A program made the translations under genes and the position numbers. The notes below the pieces were generated by a model. That model saw nothing but the letters and a program-made list of their open reading frames with translations, had not been told where the DNA came from and did not search any database. From Brachionus plicatilis (taxonomy: Eukaryota > Rotifera > Eurotatoria > Ploima > Brachionidae), in assembly GCA_010279815.1 (NCBI GenBank), contig QEOQ01000180.1, positions 481,770 to 545,769 of the forward strand: 64,000 bases of DNA. Direction: 5' to 3'. Each line of letters opens with the position of its first letter. The stretch's first letter is position 1. This document shows positions 45,501-57,316 of the stretch, in pieces.

Positions 45501-45921
45501 AATACTGGCACGCCTGGACTATCTGCCTCATGAAGTAGCGCGTCTCGGGCTCAGTGATCGCCTTGCGTCTCTTGTGCATTTCCATGAGACTGCGCCGGCG
45601 ACACAGCTCCAGTATTATGTACACGTTGTGTTCGTCTTCGAAAAAAGAGTAGAACTCGACAATGTGCTGATGGTGGACGGCCCGGTGGATCGCTATTTCC
45701 TGGGTCATTTTTTCCTTTTGGTGCTGCTTGGTCAACAGTTGTTTGCTGACTATTTTTCCCGCGAAAATCTCTTTGGTGTTCATCTCGGTGAGCTCGTAGC
45801 AGCGAGCGAAGCCGCCCTTGCCAAGAAACTTTCCCTTCATGTACCTGTTGCCCGTGGACGGATCGATCACGATGTCCGGGATGGGTATGTCCTCTTTTCT
45901 TCCACTCTGCGATGCCGACAT
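42600..45921 (-). CDS. PLK1: Polo-like kinase (PLK1/Polo)
   Basis: Polo kinases drive mitotic entry, centrosome maturation and cytokinesis. Seven exons give 656 residues (human 603): 45921-45075, 44987-44766, 44712-44431, 44368-44215, 44145-44016, 42992-42876 and 42818-42600. Exon 1 holds the kinase domain: [13 protein letters not shown] loop, FAGKIVSK lysine, [11 protein letters not shown] catalytic loop, DFGLA, and activation-loop Thr in [19 protein letters not shown] destruction-box-like motif follows, in the same place as in human PLK1. The linker is longer and Gln/Asn/Met/Gly-rich. Polo box 1 starts [18 protein letters not shown]. Polo box 2 contains [14 protein letters not shown], keeping the His/Lys phosphopeptide pincer. 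Coding DNA is clearly GC-richer than its surroundings. Intron 5 (about 1 kb) carries two foldback elements and a tiny hAT MITE. At the exon 4/5 junction I chose GA|GTCAGT because it restores [11 protein letters not shown]. Confidence 0.95.
43111..43174. mobile_element. 64-bp minimal hAT MITE
   Basis: CAGAATTGTTTAAAGTCCCA at one end and the inverse of CAGAGTTGTTTAAAAGTCAC at the other leave almost no interior. It is the smallest member of the family in this window and lies in Polo-like kinase intron 5. Confidence 0.75.
43327..43551. mobile_element. Foldback element A in PLK intron 5
   Basis: The ends TTGGTATTGTGAAATTCAAA and the inverse of ATAGGTGTTGTGAAATTCAAG pair, as do the inner AAATTAAAGTTAATAAAA and TTTTTATTAACTTTAATTT. 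The left end also holds a perfect 29-bp palindrome, TGTGAAATTCAAAT-C-ATTTGAATTTCACA. Confidence 0.65.
43570..43924. mobile_element. Foldback element B in PLK intron 5
   Basis: Two arms of about 165 bp form a nearly complete hairpin with a loop of about 25 bp. Shared blocks are GGCATCGTGAARTT, CAAAACTTGTTCTGTAAA-type, GAATCAAAGTGAAACAACTG and TCTGCAAAATCTGTGCAAA. The GTGAAATT..TACAAAATT termini resemble those at 21.7 and 35.7 kb, so all may belong to one superfamily. The frames on both strands here are shadows of the hairpin. Confidence 0.8.
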
Positions 45922-48900
45922 TGTCTATATCCAATATATATATTTAAAATATATATCTAAAGCAAAAGAATGGAGCGCGGCCGAATTTTGCTTGGTTAAG
46001 TGTCCGATTTATCTAAAGAACAGCCAAAAGCATAAGTTTTGTCTTGGTATGCTCTGTACCAAACACTGAACAATGCCGACCAAAATATTATAATTTTAGT
46101 TGGTGTGCTGAGCTGAATTTATTTAAGCTTAAAAAGTTAAGAATTCTATTTTTTTTTTCTCCCCAAATAAAGCAATGGAAAACAATCAGCTTAGAAATTT
46201 TATTCATACACAGTTGAGAGAAAGCACATAAGAAAATTTATAAAAAAAAAATTTACAAAAATAAAATTCTAATCTATACACAGCATTCATCATCGATTTA
46301 GAGATCAGCTCGTTTTGTTTGTCTTAGCGTTAAATGTTGGACACTAAAGCAAACATCCGACTGACCTGGACTCGACGAGCGATCGATCAACTGCTTGATA
46401 AATTGTCACTGATCAATTGCTCTCTCGACGAGAGAGCAAACAAATTCTACAAACAAATAGGACTAGTTTTAGTATAAGCATCTTGATTTAAGAGCAGTTT
46501 TTATAATTTGAAAGCATCGTGTAAAAAAATAATAATTTAAAATTATTTTCTTTCTCTACATGGTTGAGGATATGTTTGTTGCTGAATAAGAATTTATCGC
46601 AGTTTATTTATTAGCAGCAGAAACTCAGAGCAAAAGTGTGAGAGAGAAATAGAGAGAGAGAGAGAAAACACCATTGTTGTTGTGTATGTGCATGAAAGAT
46701 TGTGGAAAGCGCCACCAATGCCAGCTAACTGTCGCTATTTATTTCAAATGCATAATTTATAGAAAAAAAATTATGTTACTCTTTTGAAAACCTTTAGATA
46801 TTAAGACATTTTGTCACTAGAGCTTTTGATAACAAAAAAAAATGCAGCAGATTAACTTGTCAAGCAAAATGTTAAGTCAAAATATTCTTTTTGGATTGAT
46901 TTTTTCTAAAAAAAAGCTCTTACATAAATATTTATAAATTAAAGATCAAATTTCGATTTATTTTAAAGATCTACTTTTGAAAATTGAACCTTATCGTTTT
47001 GCTTTGATCTAAACGTGAGACATTTAGGATTTTTTTTAATAATAAACAAGATAATTTTTTTCATAAATTTTTTTATGGTAAACAGAATAAAGTATGACAC
47101 AATACGAATGTACTTGCTACTACTGGTCACAAAATTTTACATACCTAGACAATTTTTTTCTAGCTTTTTGAACTAGGAGGAAAAAAATTTTCAATGTTTT
47201 AATATTTCCAATGTTCTCTCAATAGTTATTCTTTTTTTAAAGTTTGATTGCTGAACAAAGCATTCCTTTTGAGTTAAAGTGACAACTTAAAAAAGAAAAA
47301 ATCATATCATCAATAAATATTATATTTTATTACAAATTTTGACCTATGCACCCAAAATTTTTTAAATTCATAGATAATTTATTAAATTAAAAAAGATCAA
47401 TCTTTAACATTTGAAAATTAAATTCAAATGAGAACATTTTTTTTATCTTCTTAAAAAAATTAAAAAAATAAAATTCAATTTTCTCATAAAACAAAACATC
47501 TATTTCTAATTGATAATCATCTAATAAAATAAATGTTTTCCAGTTGAAAAATAAAATTAATAATAATTGCCTACAATATAAACATGTTTATCTAATATCT
47601 TATTGTCCATTACTCAACAGAACATATTCGTAATATAATTGAACAAATAATTAAATTATTTCTGGGTATTTTATTATATAAATTTTTAACTTTTTTTATA
47701 GAAAATATTTTTTCTATTAAATTGGATCAGAAATACAAAATGCTTTTTTTTTCATATAAAAAAACAGTGGGTTTTTAAAGTTATTTAAATTAATGATCAT
47801 TTTGGTATTTTAAAAATAATTTTAATTTGAAAATTGAAAATTTATTTCAAATTCGAAAAAATTCTCTTCTTCAACTTTCTGTCATCACTTCCATTATCTT
47901 AGGAATTAAAATTTAAAATTCTAAGTAAGTCTGCTCGATTTAAGCTCCTTATTTAAATTCATAATTTTAATATAAATTAAACGATGCTAATAATTGTAAT
48001 TGAATGTTTTGATAAATCAAAATATAATGACTGTGTTGATTTATTTATCTGAATTTTGATTTTTTGGTATTCACAAGGCTTAATAGACTTATTAGATTTT
48101 ATTATCCTCATGCGATTCAACTTTAATTTTAATGATTCCCATCAAAAAATTTTCCCTCCAAATCACTGTCTGAAAGAGATGAATTATTTTCATCTAAATA
48201 ATAATTTAAAATAAATAATAAACAAGATATTTATAGTAGACAAATTCTCATAATTCCAACAAAGCAAGGAGATGGTGACCTAAAAATATGAAGAGATTCT
48301 AAACCTAAGCACTTTATCATTAAAAAAACAGAAAAATATCTTAAACCCTTGTTTCTTAATCATAAAATATTCCTTTTTATAATTATTCATTATAATTTGT
48401 AGTTAATTTAAAAGAGAAACGTAAAATCTTCAAAATAATTGAAAATTTTCAGATTTTTAAATAAAAACAAAATTTAAATTCAATACAAAAACTCATTCAG
48501 TTCAATAAAATAATAAGTGTATCGATTTTTATTAAGATTTTAGCAAATTGATGAATCTTAAATGAAGCGATCTCAAAAATTAGCCCTCTAGATCTGGAAT
48601 AATAATTTGTTACAAATAAATATTTTTTGCCTTTAAATAAATAAAATTTAGAGTTGAAGATAAAATTTATAAAAAAAATGAGCATAGATCATTTGAGGGA
48701 AAGTAAGTTAAAAAATTCAAATCAAAATTAAAAATGATGATTCGACATATATCTAGCCTATTCTTACCGAGGATTATGTTTTATACGATTTTTAATAATC
48801 ATAGCTTTATGCACTGAAGGGATTTGAATTAATTTTATATTTTTTGGTAAATAAAACAATTAAATCATTTGGATTCTTATGTTTAGATCAATGTATTCTT

Positions 48901-49607
48901 GGCCTTATTAAACTGCTTTTATTCAATTATTTGAACCCATCTTCTTTCATTTTTTATTAATTTTTAACCTTAATAATATTTTCATGCTTGTTTAACACAA
49001 ATCTTGGCTTAATTTTAGGTAATCCTTTTGATTATTCTTAGTATAATATTGAAAAAAAAATCATTTTACATCTAAGATTTAAAATTTAGCAAAAATTAGA
49101 TCATTGATTAAATAGTCAAAATAAAGAATTATGTCAATTGCTCGAGGAAAAGTTTTTTGAAAAATTCTTGAAAATTTTGTTTACAAAGAAAAAGCTGAGA
49201 ATTATTTAATTGATCGATGGCTTGTTGGTGCAATTTTTTTAATTACTCCATGAGAAACAAAAAATATAAAAGAATTGAACTTTTATATATTTTTATTTGT
49301 GAACAATAAAAGATTATTGAATTTTTTTGTTGTTACATTTTAGACTTAAATTTCAATTTTTTTAATTAAATTTTTAAAAACGAATGAACAAAACTTTCCC
49401 TAAGGAGAAATTTACCTCTCCGAATATTTTTAAATCCAGTTTTTTTTCTGTTAAATTAAATTCCTTTAAATATTACTTAAAGCCATACGCTATAAAATCC
49501 AATATTTGAGAAATTTTAAAAATGGTTGAAATTTTTTTTAAATTATCAATAACTTCTTTTTATTTTTGAAAAAATGTGATATAAAATTAATTTGAAATTT
49601 TAGAAAG
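45922..49607. other. Intergenic region upstream of the Polo-like kinase
   Basis: The first 800 bp (to about 46750) are less A/T-rich and probably hold the kinase promoter and leader. They include a self-complementary CTCTCTCGACGAGAGAG at about 46421-46437 and a GA-repeat at 46639-46664 followed by TTGTTGTTGTG. From 46.8 to 49.6 kb I see only A/T-rich DNA; the minus frame at 48497-48685 is low-complexity. Confidence 0.5.
46639..46664. repeat. GA dinucleotide microsatellite
   Basis: GTGAGAGAGAAATAGAGAGA and further GA units, about 700 bp upstream of the kinase ATG. GA repeats often occur in animal promoters; any regulatory role here is a guess. Confidence 0.6.
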
Positions 49608-52600
49608 CTATTTGTACATGTTTACAAGTGAATTGAATGTTTTTTTTTTGTATTCCTTCCACTTTTCTATTTTGTGTAATTGTTCCCTAGCTTCATCTTC
49701 TGAAACATATTTGTGATCGGCTCTTTCCAACTGTTGAATTTTGCATAGTGTCAATACATCAGCATGGTGATAAAATGATACTTTATTCAGTAATAAAACT
49801 TCTGCGCCCTCGCTTATTAAAATGACATTTTTTCTTCTGTCTGCTGATTTGGGAGCTATTTTTTTAGATAAATTCTCTATTTTTTGTTTTTCATCTCCGA
49901 TTAATGGATACAAGCCCTTTACAAAAAAATATTTATTTTCAAGATTTTAAAAATTTAGTCATTTTTACAAATATGCTTTCTTTATCGATTCTATCGACCA
50001 CTACATAAGCTAACCTGTAGCTCTCTTTAGGGGTAATTGCTGATTTTTTTTTTGGAATCGATCTGACACGCTCGATTTCATTTGAATACTCAGCCGGATT
50101 GTTAACTGCATTGATTAAATTATTTTCGGATGGAATTTTGATCATGTCATATTCTGATTTTACAAATTGATCTTCTAAATAGTCTTGTTCTTTTTCTGTG
50201 GAGAAATTCGGGGTTTCTCTTCGTATACTAGCACTTAAATAGACACTACTTTGTCTTGTTATTTTTTCGGTACTAAAATTTATTGGCGGAAGTGTAGATT
50301 CCCGTATTAATTTAAATTCTTTAGTAGTTTCGTTAAAATTTTTTGATATTTTAAATTTGTCCAGCATCCCTTCTTCCTCAGCGTTGAATTCCTTATTGAC
50401 AAATATTTAAAAAAAAACTAATCACTATTTTTTTTATTTTGGCTTTATTTGGGCTTTGGTGAATGCATTAACTACCATCTATCTTATGTTTAAATCGATT
50501 TATAATTTTTTAATAAAAATTATTGAAAAAGTAATTTTAATGCTAATTTTTCATAGCTGTTATTATTCCTATTAATTTTTCTAAATCGTATTAAAATTGT
50601 AAGTTAAACATTATTTCATTTAAAAAAGATAAAAATCAACTAATTGACTTTCAAAATATAATTGACGTTCATGTTTTCTTATAGAAATTTATTGAGCCAG
50701 AGAAGGCTATCTTTTTGATAAAATTTAAAAAAAATTTGAATTTTTTTATTATTGTTATGATATAGAGCATTCGTATGATAATATAAAATATTATGATACG
50801 AATATTGATGAAAAATTTTCTGAGTTCGGTAAGCTGGCTTCTAATTTAGACCTCAACACATTCTTTATTTCAATTCGGTTCTTATAATGAAAGTAAATAA
50901 ACAAAATAAAAAAAAAGTTAAATAAAATCTCCAGTAGATCAGTATTTAGATTCGGTTATTGGTTGCAAACCATGACCAGGAAGAAAGCAAAAAGCCTTGG
51001 AATATAAGGCAAAAATCTAATTTTTTCTATTTAGTCAAAAATTGGAAAAACTAGCATCAAACTTGATTTTTTTAAATAAATTCATATTTTTGTATTAATT
51101 AATTAATTAATTTTATGAAAAGAATCGTATTTTTATATTCATCTTGTAAAATTGGTGAAAAATCAGTAATCTTAGTCAATCAATTAGTACACGCCATAAA
51201 AAACAAAAGATAAAAAATTGGGAATACATTAAATAGCAGCAGTGACTTCCAAAATGTTAGACCTATATCTTTATCGAATTTTTTATGCTTGATCATGAAT
51301 TTAAGCCTAATAAAATTATACAAATTTTTCTATTCTGGTAAAATTCGTAAACAAATGATGAATTGATGATAGAATTTTTTGTCTTTAGAGTATATTTTGA
51401 TTATAATTTTATATTTTTGTATTCAATATAAAAGTTGAAAATCTTTTTTTTTTTAATCGTCGTTTTACTTTGGAGATGACTGATTCATTGTAATTTTTGA
51501 TTAATATTATTTTTTTTATTATCAATACAGAATTTTCAATTCCTAATGAATATTTAAATCCCAAAATAACGCATTTAGTGCTTGCCATATTAAAAGGCTA
51601 ATTTAAACATGATATAGATGGTAGTTTTTACATTTACCAAAGCCTAGGAACCAAAATAAAGCCTAACTTGCGAGGATTTTAGGAATAGACTAAATCCTTA
51701 AATTCCAGAATAATTATTTTTTTCCATTTTTTAATCATTAGATGTTGATATTTCAAATCATTTATTTATTTGATTTTTAAATGTTAAAATTAGAAAAAAT
51801 GTGTAATTTACTTTTGAATCATTTGTAGCGTTTAAGTTTTGATCCGGTTCTTTTTTATAAACAACGGGAAAAGCTTAAAACAAATTTATTATTTAGTAAA
51901 AAAATAGATTTCAAGTACTTTTGGCTGTTTTGATGCGATTGGAGTTGTGAAGCTTCATTTTTTTCACTACTTTTACAAATCCCTTGATTTAAAATTGAAT
52001 TAAAAATTAATTATAAGATAAGAACTCACCGAAACAATGACAAAAATCCATGGTGAATTATCCGAATCTTGACATATAATTTCATTGGGTCTTTTTTAAG
52101 TAATTTTAGTAAAATAAAGATACTGTAAAATATTTAGGCGATGAATTTGCTTAGTTTTTTTAAAGTAAAAAAAAATTAAAAACTCAAATATTAAAAAAAT
52201 GAAGATATAGCAGATTTTTAACTGGAAATAAACATTAAAAATTTATTAATAAATTAGCAGAATTTTATTCTTCCAATACTGATTTTATTTTTTTTATCCA
52301 AAACTGCCCAAGTTTATTTGTCTATTCTCAATAATTAATTCAAATAATTTATTTTGGTAACTTTTTTCAAAATCTAGCATAGATAGAATGTAGCAAGAAA
52401 AATGAAAAAACATTTTCTTTCTTCACAAAAATCTGCATCAATTTTTGCGTATAAAATTGTGTAATTACACTTGTCTTTTGTAATTATTTGATTTAATTTA
52501 AGTAATTTTTTAATTTAGTAGACGAAAAAAATTTGTTATGATGTGGATACTTTCAAAATTTTCTCCTAAAAACTCTTTATTAAACTCCAATCTTTTGGAA

Positions 52601-54896
52601 TCGTTATAAAAATGGATATTTTTTTGGATACTTTCTTCCAGAAAATAGATCTCGACTAAAATGGCTAAATTGATTAAGAATACGAGAGAAATACCGAAAA
52701 CAATTTTACTACTACAATTGGTATGTTTAGCTCATAAAAAAGAGTTTCATCACTAGCATAAGCTATTCATCACTTAAATTACTATTTAATTTTACCTTAA
52801 ATTCTCAAAAAATGATTTAATCTATGGGCAAATGGATTAGGTAATATATTTTAGATTATTTTTGGATATAGAGTCAAACGCGATTAGGAAGTTTTTTTTA
52901 ATCAAGCTTCTTTTTTTAAACATAAATACTTTTTATAAAATTTTACTAACAAGAGGCTCGAAACTGGCTTGCAGTCCGGTTCCTAAGTTATTTTTCAAAT
53001 AAAAAAAAATAAATTTTTCGTCACATCAACAATAACTGATAAAATGAGTAATATAAACGAAGTAAAAAGAAAAATTCAATTGAACCTAAATATAATACAA
53101 TACTTGTTATCGATTTTATCAATGGATTGAGAATATGTTTATTCAAATTTTTATTATTTTTTAAATACAAATAACATGCTAATCATGTTTCATTAAATTA
53201 AGTAAATTAAATCAAAAATTTTAATATCTAAATATAAAAATTTTGAATTGATCATCAACTTCAAGATGCCTCATAATTAAAAAAAAATCTTGATTCGAGT
53301 CAAATGACTTAACATTTAAAAAAATATTTTAAGTCATTCACTTTACTAAAATATGACTTTAGAATAATTTGAATTTTTTACATACTTTTTAATTTTCTTA
53401 AAAAAAAATTTTGATTTAAAAATTGATTAAGTTGAATTGATAAAAAAACTGTCACATTAAAATTACTATTTCTTTATTTTATTAGGTAATGCTTTAATTT
53501 ATTTGATAAATGATAATTAATTGTTTTCATTCTTTTTTAAATGAAATTCTAATCTAAATGTTTGATTAATACTAAGAATTTAAATTAGATTTGAACTCAA
53601 AATGTTCCATTTTTCGACGCAAAATTTCAGATTTCATCAAAAATCTTTTAAACTATTTAAATTACTAAATTCAAATTTTGTTCTAATTTATTAAGCAGAG
53701 AAAAGAAAAAATATTTACAAAAGTTCAATTTACCCATAGTATTTATAGCATATATTTTCGGAATTTTTTGTTAAATTTTCTATCGGATACGAATCGAAAA
53801 GGTTAATTGATTGTAAAAAATCGATTGGTAAATTATAAAAATTTTTTCTCAGAACTTGCAGATCAGATAAATTCAAAAACAAAACTTCTGTAACTCCTTT
53901 TGAATACATTAAATAGTTTCTTTTGCGTTTACGTTCCACTTCTTCGGGCTAAATTGTTCAAATCAGCGTGAATTAATTAAAAAATTTTAATTAAATTTAC
54001 GCTTGTATAGTCGCCTTTGTTCAAACATTTGGCCACTTTGAATAGCTCGCCAGCGGACAACTCAAATTTTTTTACACAATTTATTTTACCAGACAGAACA
54101 AAGTAAATATTTTTGGCTATTTGTCCCTCATAAGCTAAAATTCTGCCATTTTCAAACCTAAAAGTACAAATTTAGCATCAAATAGCTTACTTTTAAACTA
54201 ACTTACTTTTGATATTTTATTCTTTTTGCCAATTCCATTATTGAATCTTTTGGAATGATCATGCTGAAGATATCATGTCGCGATAAAACAGTCAATATCT
54301 TTGGGAATATTTATAATTTTAAAAAATAAACTCGCGTGAAAATATACTTTTTTTAATAATTGATCATTTCTTGTTTCATCTGTAGTATTCAAAGCAGCCA
54401 GAGTGTCTCTTGTGAGCTTTTTTAGTTGGTAATTTTGAAATTTATTAAAATAAAATAAAATATTTTTTGATATTTACCCAACTTTTTGTATTACTAGCTT
54501 CAAGAATACTCGAGTATCTGAGTTTGTTGTTTTCTAGGAGATACAAATTAGGGTCATAATCAATTGCTTTGAACCATGATTCCTGAAAATATCTGAAAAA
54601 GAAAGTTTTACTTTTTTTATTTTAAAAAATTTTATTACTTTCGCCTGGTTAAGAGAGATTTGATAATTAGAAGTATCACTCGGGAAAAATGTCTAAAGAG
54701 TCGCTTTTTTTTTGAATTTTCTTGTCTAACTGCTTCCTTGAACTCGTGCGAGGGTATTTTTTCGATTTTCTAATTAAATATTACTTAATTAAAATTTTAA
54801 AAATTTTTTTTTAATTCTTACGTTTATATACTCTTTGATATGACCAGAAAATTGATTAATATCCAGCGCATAAAAGTCACTTTTTAGCAGATGCAT
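49608..54896 (-). CDS. CNBD2: CNBD2-like cyclic-nucleotide-binding-domain protein
   Basis: CNBD2 is a protein with CNB-fold domains needed for sperm flagellum function in mammals. Twelve exons give 590 residues (human about 576): 54896-54822, 54769-54639, 54592-54478, 54416-54348, 54298-54207, 54157-54001, 53948-53734, 52090-52030, 51982-51919, 51873-51812, 50391-49969 and 49916-49608, all in phase. The N-terminal FSRVILLIIKSLLTRRKYF aligns with the family's RVCKMF..G..GFREY region. The first CNB fold reads KFENGRILAYEGQ, NIYFVLSGKIN, TEVLFLNLSDLQVL, then DFLQSINLFDSYP. A second partial fold reads WIFVIVSGFVKVVKK. The C-terminal block ILISEGAEVLLLNKVSFYHH plus SEDEAREQLHKIEKWKEYKK matches the family end. 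The usual FGE...RxA phosphate-binding cassette is absent. Introns 7 and 10 exceed 1.4 kb and hold repeats. Confidence 0.85.
50555..51190 (-). repeat. Decayed dispersed repeat in CNBD2 intron 10
   Basis: This is the second copy of the 17330-17870 repeat, with relic minus-strand coding LTKITDFSPILQDEYKN. It carries extra insertions relative to the first copy. Confidence 0.55.
53108..53270. repeat. Half-copy of the 18.3-kb foldback family
   Basis: One arm only: ATCGATTTTATCAATGGATT, then ...TTTTGAATTGATCATCAACT and TCAAGATGCC. It matches the right arm of the 18269-18809 element in the same orientation. It lies in CNBD2 intron 7. Confidence 0.65.
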
Positions 54897-56280
54897 TCTA
54901 ATTTTAAGATTTTTCCTATTCTCTTAAAAAATTATTAATGATCAAAAAGTCAATTTAAAAAATATTATTTGCTTTAAAACAATAATGACGCCAATCATGA
55001 AAGTTTAATTATATTTTTTCAAATATGTTTTTGACTTAAATATTTTCTTAATTTTTCTAACTATGCAAATAGAGTATCCCGAAGCGAACTTGGCTGGTTG
55101 CTATTCTGATAAGAAATCAAAATTGATTTCAACTCTTTTGCTTAACTTATAATTATCTTGAATTTTAAATATCGGCTGAAATAAATTTGTTTGAAAAATT
55201 TCGAAAGCCTTTACAGGATCGTATACAGGAAGCCTCTAGCAACACTGCGAAAAATTCGCCATTATTTTTGTTTATCATAAGCAAATATGATTTTAAACAT
55301 TTTAAAATTCAGTTTTTTTATGCTAACTATTTTTGGTGCGTAGATACTTGGTAATCTGGTAATTGTTTTTTTGCAAAATTTTATCATTTCCTCTTGAAGT
55401 TCGTTCATTTCTCGATTTGTTCGGCATTTTAATAGCTTTTTGATCAAAATATTTACTTTCTAAAATTATTTTTATCAAAAATATTAACTTTATTTGAATT
55501 AAAAGAATCTGATTTAAATTAATGAAATGCTTGGGTAAAAAAATAGAAATATTTATTTTTTCTAGATTTACAATTTATTATGTTATTTTGATAAAAGTCA
55601 ATCATTTAAATTTTATGACTTTATATCGTGAATTTTATATTAAAAAAAAATTTTAAAAATGGTCTTCGTCTTGTCTTTGATTAAAGACATAATTTTTTTT
55701 ACTTAATATTGTTTAAAAAACTAATTTTTAGCATCAAAAAAGATATAAGTTAAACATAATAAATCTTATCCTAGTTTATCACATTATAACATAAAATTAA
55801 TTTCTTTTAAATTTTAGAAGTATTATTTTTTGCAAGCATAAATTCTTATCAATTAATTAGATAGCCAAAAAAAATCAAAATTTAATTCTTCGATTTTGAT
55901 TTGAGAAAAGAAATTGAAACTATTTTTTTAATTATAAAAAAAATCAAAAAGTAAAAGCGATTGTTGTGATAATTTAAATGAACAACAAAAATGTGTTAGT
56001 TTTTATTGTTCAAAATTTTAGAACAATACATTTTTCAAATAAAATTTAGATACTAGTTTTAACAGCCTTAAACAGTTTTCTTTATCAAATTATTAAATTT
56101 TAAACAATAAATGAGTTTTATAATTGTTTTTATTTTTAGGTTTTAGATCAATAAAAAGATGAATTGAACAATTATTTTTATTATAAAATTGAAAATTATT
56201 TTTTTAAAAAACTATTTTTACTTTTTGCTTTGATTTAGTCTTTACTAGGTAACTATAATAACAATTAGAGGTAAAGCTGA
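54897..56280. other. Spacer between the lipocalin and CNBD2-like genes
   Basis: It must hold the CNBD2 promoter. A minus frame at 55262-55447 (61 codons, EMNELQEEMIKFCKKTITRL) has mixed composition and might be a terminal exon, but I found no partner exon and do not call it. The rest is A/T-rich. Confidence 0.45.
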
Positions 56281-57316
56281 TTACATGCAACCAGTTTGTT
56301 CAGTTCGAACCATAAATGATGTATCTATGTTAGATAAAGTCAAAACGTCGCTGAGATCCCTGAGTTTTTCTTCGCTGATATACGGTTTTCGCGAAAATAT
56401 CCAAAAATATTCAAAATGAAGAATCTTCAGGTATTCAGCACAAGACCACATTATTGCGTAATCATAATCTGTGTAAAGAACCCTAAAAAAATTTAGAACT
56501 CTATAAATAAATTAATTTTCAACATTATTACCAATAAGGGAAGCTAATGTTCGTTTCTAAAAAATAAAAAAATTATTTATTTTTATTAAGATTTATTAGC
56601 TGAAATTACTTAATAAGGTTAATGGATATTCAATTTTCATTTTGGCTGGCTCGTTGGCATAAGGTGAGTATGCAAAAGCATCAAAAATAATTTCTTTTTT
56701 AAAATTTCTTAAAAAATATTTAAAAAAAATTAAAAAATTGCAAGCATTATGGATTCTTATACAAAAAATTAATCTTCTGCTTATGGTCAAAAAATGGTGC
56801 AGCTGAAGAAAATAATGTATCACTCGAATTCAGTGTCTGCAAAAGATCATTCATTTTTCATTTTTTAAATAATGTATAATTTGAGAGGCTTTTTGCAGAG
56901 ACCGAATTCAAATGATGCATCGTTTGTTCCAGCTGCTTCTATTTTCAGAATCATTTTTAGACTTTTTTGTACCAAAATTCCTTATATAAAAAATTTATCA
57001 AATACTTGAAAACCAAAGAACTTCTAAAATTGTATTTATCTTCATCTTTTTTGAAGTTAACTTTATTGCATTTAGTGTTACTAAAAAGCATGATAGGGTT
57101 ACGAGCCACTTCATACCAGTCGCCGACAAACTTGAATGATCAATTTTTAATTTATATTATGAATTTTAAGTTATTAATTACCAAAATATGTTTAAATCCT
57201 CGCTGTAGTCTGACAAAAGGACACTTTCCGAGTCGAATAACATCACTGAATGTAATACTAACTAATAGACTATCGACTAATATAATGAACATGCATTTAT
57301 GAACTTTAAAGATCAT
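56281..57316 (-). CDS. Secreted lipocalin, apolipoprotein D-like
   Basis: ApoD/Lazarillo-type lipocalins are secreted carriers of small hydrophobic ligands, often linked to stress and lipid protection. Five exons, 57316-57182, 57130-57006, 56707-56610, 56556-56532 and 56482-56281, give 194 residues in phase. The N-terminus is a signal peptide with a hydrophobic core (CMFIILVDSLLVSITF). The mature start LGKCP is the ApoD start. The lipocalin GxW motif is FVGDWYEVARNP at about 46-57. EPAKMKIEYP, then FPYWVLYTDYDYAIMWSC, and FEYFWIFSRKP...QTGCM match the ApoD body and end. All four ApoD disulfide cysteines are present (LGKC, TKC, WSC, TGC). Exon 4 has only 25 bp. Intron 2 holds a small foldback MITE. 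The acceptor of exon 3 was chosen for phase; a nearby AG is possible. Confidence 0.88.
56799..56936. mobile_element. 138-bp foldback MITE in lipocalin intron 2
   Basis: The arms GCAGCTGAAGAAAATAATGT and the inverse of GCAGCTGGAACAAACGATGC are each followed by ATCA-YTYGAATTC and TCTGCAAAA. Almost the entire element is inverted repeat. Confidence 0.75.

Noticed and set aside
45103..45960. Long frames on the plus strand opposite the kinase exon
   Set aside because: They are shadows of the GC-richer kinase coding strand. The kinase frame has every catalytic motif.
55262..55447. Minus-strand frame of 61 codons between the CNBD2-like and lipocalin genes
   Set aside because: No upstream partner exon, no recognisable family, and it ends in low-complexity Lys/Phe/Ile. 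It is left as a lead only.
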